Shown here: piece by piece, positions 46,231-48,064 of the stretch
How the letters are laid out: each line of letters starts with the position of its first letter
How positions within the stretch are numbered: the first letter of the stretch is position 1
Source: Eimeria necatrix
Taxonomy: Eukaryota > Apicomplexa > Conoidasida > Eucoccidiorida > Eimeriidae
DNA: 48,064 nucleotides
Direction of reading: 5' to 3'
Assembly: GCF_000499385.1 (NCBI RefSeq)
Contig: NW_013652388.1
Location: forward strand, 15,001-63,064
Made by a program: the position numbers and the translations under genes
Notes under the pieces: model-generated
Database searches by the model: none
What the model saw: only the letters and a program-made list of their open reading frames with translations
What the model was told of the DNA's origin: nothing

Positions 46231-47154
46231 GCGGGCCCCCCCTGCGGCACTGGGGGGCCCCGAGTCCTGCAGGGGGCCCCTGGCCACGCTTTAAAGGAAT
46301 TAAAATGAAAAATAGATTTAAATTTGTTTCAAAAAAGCCTTTTCAGTGTTATTTCTGGCTTCCTGAAGCTGTGCTGTCTGGACAGCTGCGGGAGTGAGGC
46401 GGGCTGGGGTGTACGTACACTGGCGAGTGCCGGTGTCGCGGCCGCTCCCGCGGCGAATTTTATTTCATTTTAAATTCTTTTTTTAATTTAATAATTTAAT
46501 TTGGTCTTTGGTGGGAGGAGAAGCGCGAGAAAGAGCGGCAGCGGCGCCGCTCCGGAGTGGTCCAGTGGTCACCCGCCTCTGCGCGGTGTCTCGACAGGTG
46601 GCCCCCTCGCTTTTGCAGTTTAGACGGAACTCCGTGGAATTGAGTGCAATTAAATGCAAATAAATGCAAATAAATGCAATTAAATGCAACTAAAAAGGAC
46701 TATTAATGTGAAAAGAAGACGCAATTCAAAGAAAAGCTCTCACGGCTGCTGCTGCAGCTTGCCCGTGCTGCTTTCCGGCTCTGGTGCTGGGGTGTCTAGG
46801 CAGCTCTGTGTGTCGCTGAGCAGCAACGAAGAGCCCTGAAGTGCTTTTTAAATTAATTTAAATTAAAAAAGAATTAAAAAAAGAATATTTGATTTATTTA
46901 ATGCCAAAAAAGAGTTCAGTTTGGCAGGGACTGGCAGCAGCAGCCCCCGCTCTCCTGTTGCCCCCAGGCTCGCTAGCCGCTGCATTCAGCTTTCGGCGCT
47001 CTGTGCTCTGTTCGACCGCCCCCTAAACCCTAAACCCTAAACCCTAAACCCTAAACCCTCACAAGAACTTTGCTTCCTTTCCTTTTTCTTCGTTTCCATT
47101 CCCAGAGCCAACTGCCCCAAACCCTAAACCCTTTCTCCCCGAGTTCTCCACACA
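46231..47154. other. Intergenic, AT-rich, with a TAAATGCAA repeat
   Basis: Contains a G/C palindrome patch to 46280, AT-rich blocks at 46290-46330, 46455-46505 and 46845-46920, a 9- to 10-base TAAATGCAA repeat at 46645-46690, and three copies of the dispersed near-palindrome (46377-46386 partial, 46407-46421, 46789-46804). A heptamer array lies at 47021-47060. This must hold the promoter of the gene starting at 47155. I see no gene. Confidence 0.5.
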
Positions 47155-48064
47155 ATGAAATCCTCAAGAGCCCCAGTGCTGGCTGCGGCCCTTGTGGCCT
47201 TTTTGCATACTCCCGCCCTCGGTAGGGTTTAGGGTTTAGGGTTTAGGGTTTGGGGTTTAGGGTTTCCACTCGGGCGCTAACATCCAGGGTTTAGGGTTTA
47301 GGGTCTCTGCTTTGCGTGCGGTGGGCCGCTCGAAGGGATTGCCGCTCGCAGTTCCACCTGCGACGCGGCTTCCGTTGAGGGTTAAGGGTTTAGGGTTTAG
47401 GGTTTAGGGTTTAGGGTTTAGGGTTTAGGGTTTAGGGTTTAGGGTTTAGGGTTTGTGCTGCAGGTGTTAAGGTGGGCACCTCTCCCCAGCTGCATCTTCG
47501 GCCTGCTTCTTTCGCCGAGTCGCAGTCCGAGGCAGAGGCAACTCAGACGATCCAAAATGCTCGTAAGCAGGGTTTAGGGTTTAGGGTTTAGGGTTTAGGG
47601 TTTAGGGTTTAGGGTTTAGGGTTTAGCTTTCGCAGAGACTGCCCCACCAACAGGGGCTCAGTCAAAGTATCCAAAGTCCAGGCCTCACCACTTGCTTCAC
47701 GCTTCCTCTATGACGCTCTAGGGTTTAGGGTTTAGGGTTTAGGGTTTAGGGTTTAGGGTTTGCTGCAGTATCATTGTTGGTGGAATGAGGACGGTGGCGT
47801 TCCTTGCGAAAGAACAGCAGTGCCTCCCTTGCACCCCGCGCGTCTCCCAGGGTGTAGGGTTTAGGGTTTAGGGTTTAGGATTTAGGGTTTTAGGGTTTAG
47901 GGTTTGCTGTGAAATCCTGAAGGCCGTGACGCCCGCGCTGAAGTCTCTTATTGTCTAGGGCTAGTCTGTGCAGGCAGGGCTAGGGTTTAGGGTTTAGGGT
48001 TTAGGGTTTAGGGTTTGCTGCAGTGGCGCTGCTGGGGGACGAAGAGGGCGGCGTGCAGCGCGAA
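47155..48064 (+). CDS. Secreted protein, 5' part only, runs off the right edge
   Basis: The ATG at 47155 opens MKSSRAPVLAAALVAFLHTP followed by ALG, a typical cleavable signal peptide. Exons that join in phase: 47155-47221, 47464-47562, 47638-47722 and 47769-47851. They read on as VKVGTSPQLHLRPASFAESQ, then SVKVSKVQASPLASRFLYDA, then GIIVGGMRTVAFLAKEQQC. Introns are TTTAGGG arrays; the third uses GTTTAG itself as donor. With the alternative acceptor at 47636 the frame would end at a TAG at 47719-47721, giving only 83 residues; I prefer the longer reading because it stays protein-like. Further exons near 47923-47955 and from 48020 (VALLGDEEGGVQRE) are probable but their joins are uncertain. 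Cysteine pairs suggest an extracellular or vacuolar protein. Family not recognised. Confidence 0.6.

Noticed and set aside
47155..48064. Eimeria SAG/TA4 surface antigen
   Set aside because: Signal peptide and cysteines are compatible, but I could not match the expected SAG cysteine and tryptophan pattern in the part visible.

Overview
The window looks like nuclear DNA of Eimeria, a coccidian apicomplexan. Three things point there: pervasive heptamer arrays of the apicomplexan telomere type (AAACCCT/TTTAGGG), hundreds of CAG/CTG runs giving poly-Ala, poly-Gln and poly-Ser tracts, and genes cut into many short exons. This is the repeat-rich type of chromosome segment described for Eimeria. The left edge is a 600-base CCCTAAA array in the orientation of a left chromosome end, so the window may start at or near a telomere. 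The same heptamer recurs inside almost every gene, so position 1 is not proven to be a chromosome end.

Layout. (1) 622-4904, minus strand: a dynein regulatory complex subunit 7 (DRC7/CCDC135) homologue whose introns are mostly heptamer arrays. (2) 5720-6568, plus: a single-exon ESF2/ABT1-type ribosome-biogenesis protein. (3) 7466-8966, plus: an unidentified seven-exon stretch whose reading frame is continuous across all junctions. (4) about 9720-14132, plus: an unidentified Gln-rich coiled-coil gene. (5) about 14137-25911, plus: a very large gene with an HSA-like segment, a possible SANT-like segment and a Gln-rich tail, resembling EAF1/VID21, the scaffold of the NuA4 acetyltransferase. (6) 26964-30512, minus: a two-exon low-complexity protein of about 920 residues. 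(7) 31680 to about 34525 or beyond, minus: a PP2C protein phosphatase with its catalytic motifs spread over five exons. (8) 36442 to about 45911, plus: a helical-repeat protein of about 2,100 residues, reminiscent of OPR/RAP-type organelle RNA-binding proteins. (9) 47155 to the right edge, plus: the start of a secreted protein.

How to read the locus. Exons carry CAG runs and introns carry CTG runs when read in the sense direction. The 3' splice site is commonly the end of a CTG run, (CTG)nCAG|exon. Heptamer arrays are introns too, ending in TTTAG| or followed closely by CAG|. Codon phase was checked across most junctions listed below. CAG repeats have no stop codon in any of the six frames, so long open frames are weak evidence here. 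I relied on recognisable domains, splice sites and phase continuity instead.

The genes do not form a pathway. They cover flagellar motility of the microgamete (DRC7), nucleolar rRNA processing (ESF2), chromatin (EAF1-like), signalling (PP2C), probable organelle RNA handling (OPR-like) and secretion. I saw no tRNA, rRNA, CRISPR array, insertion sequence or transposon gene. Two signals not explained by the genes stand out. One is a dispersed near-palindrome of the type GAGGTGTACAGACACCTC, with more than twenty copies. The other is a pair of AGCTAGCT-rich clusters, each starting about 19 bases after a gene's stop codon.
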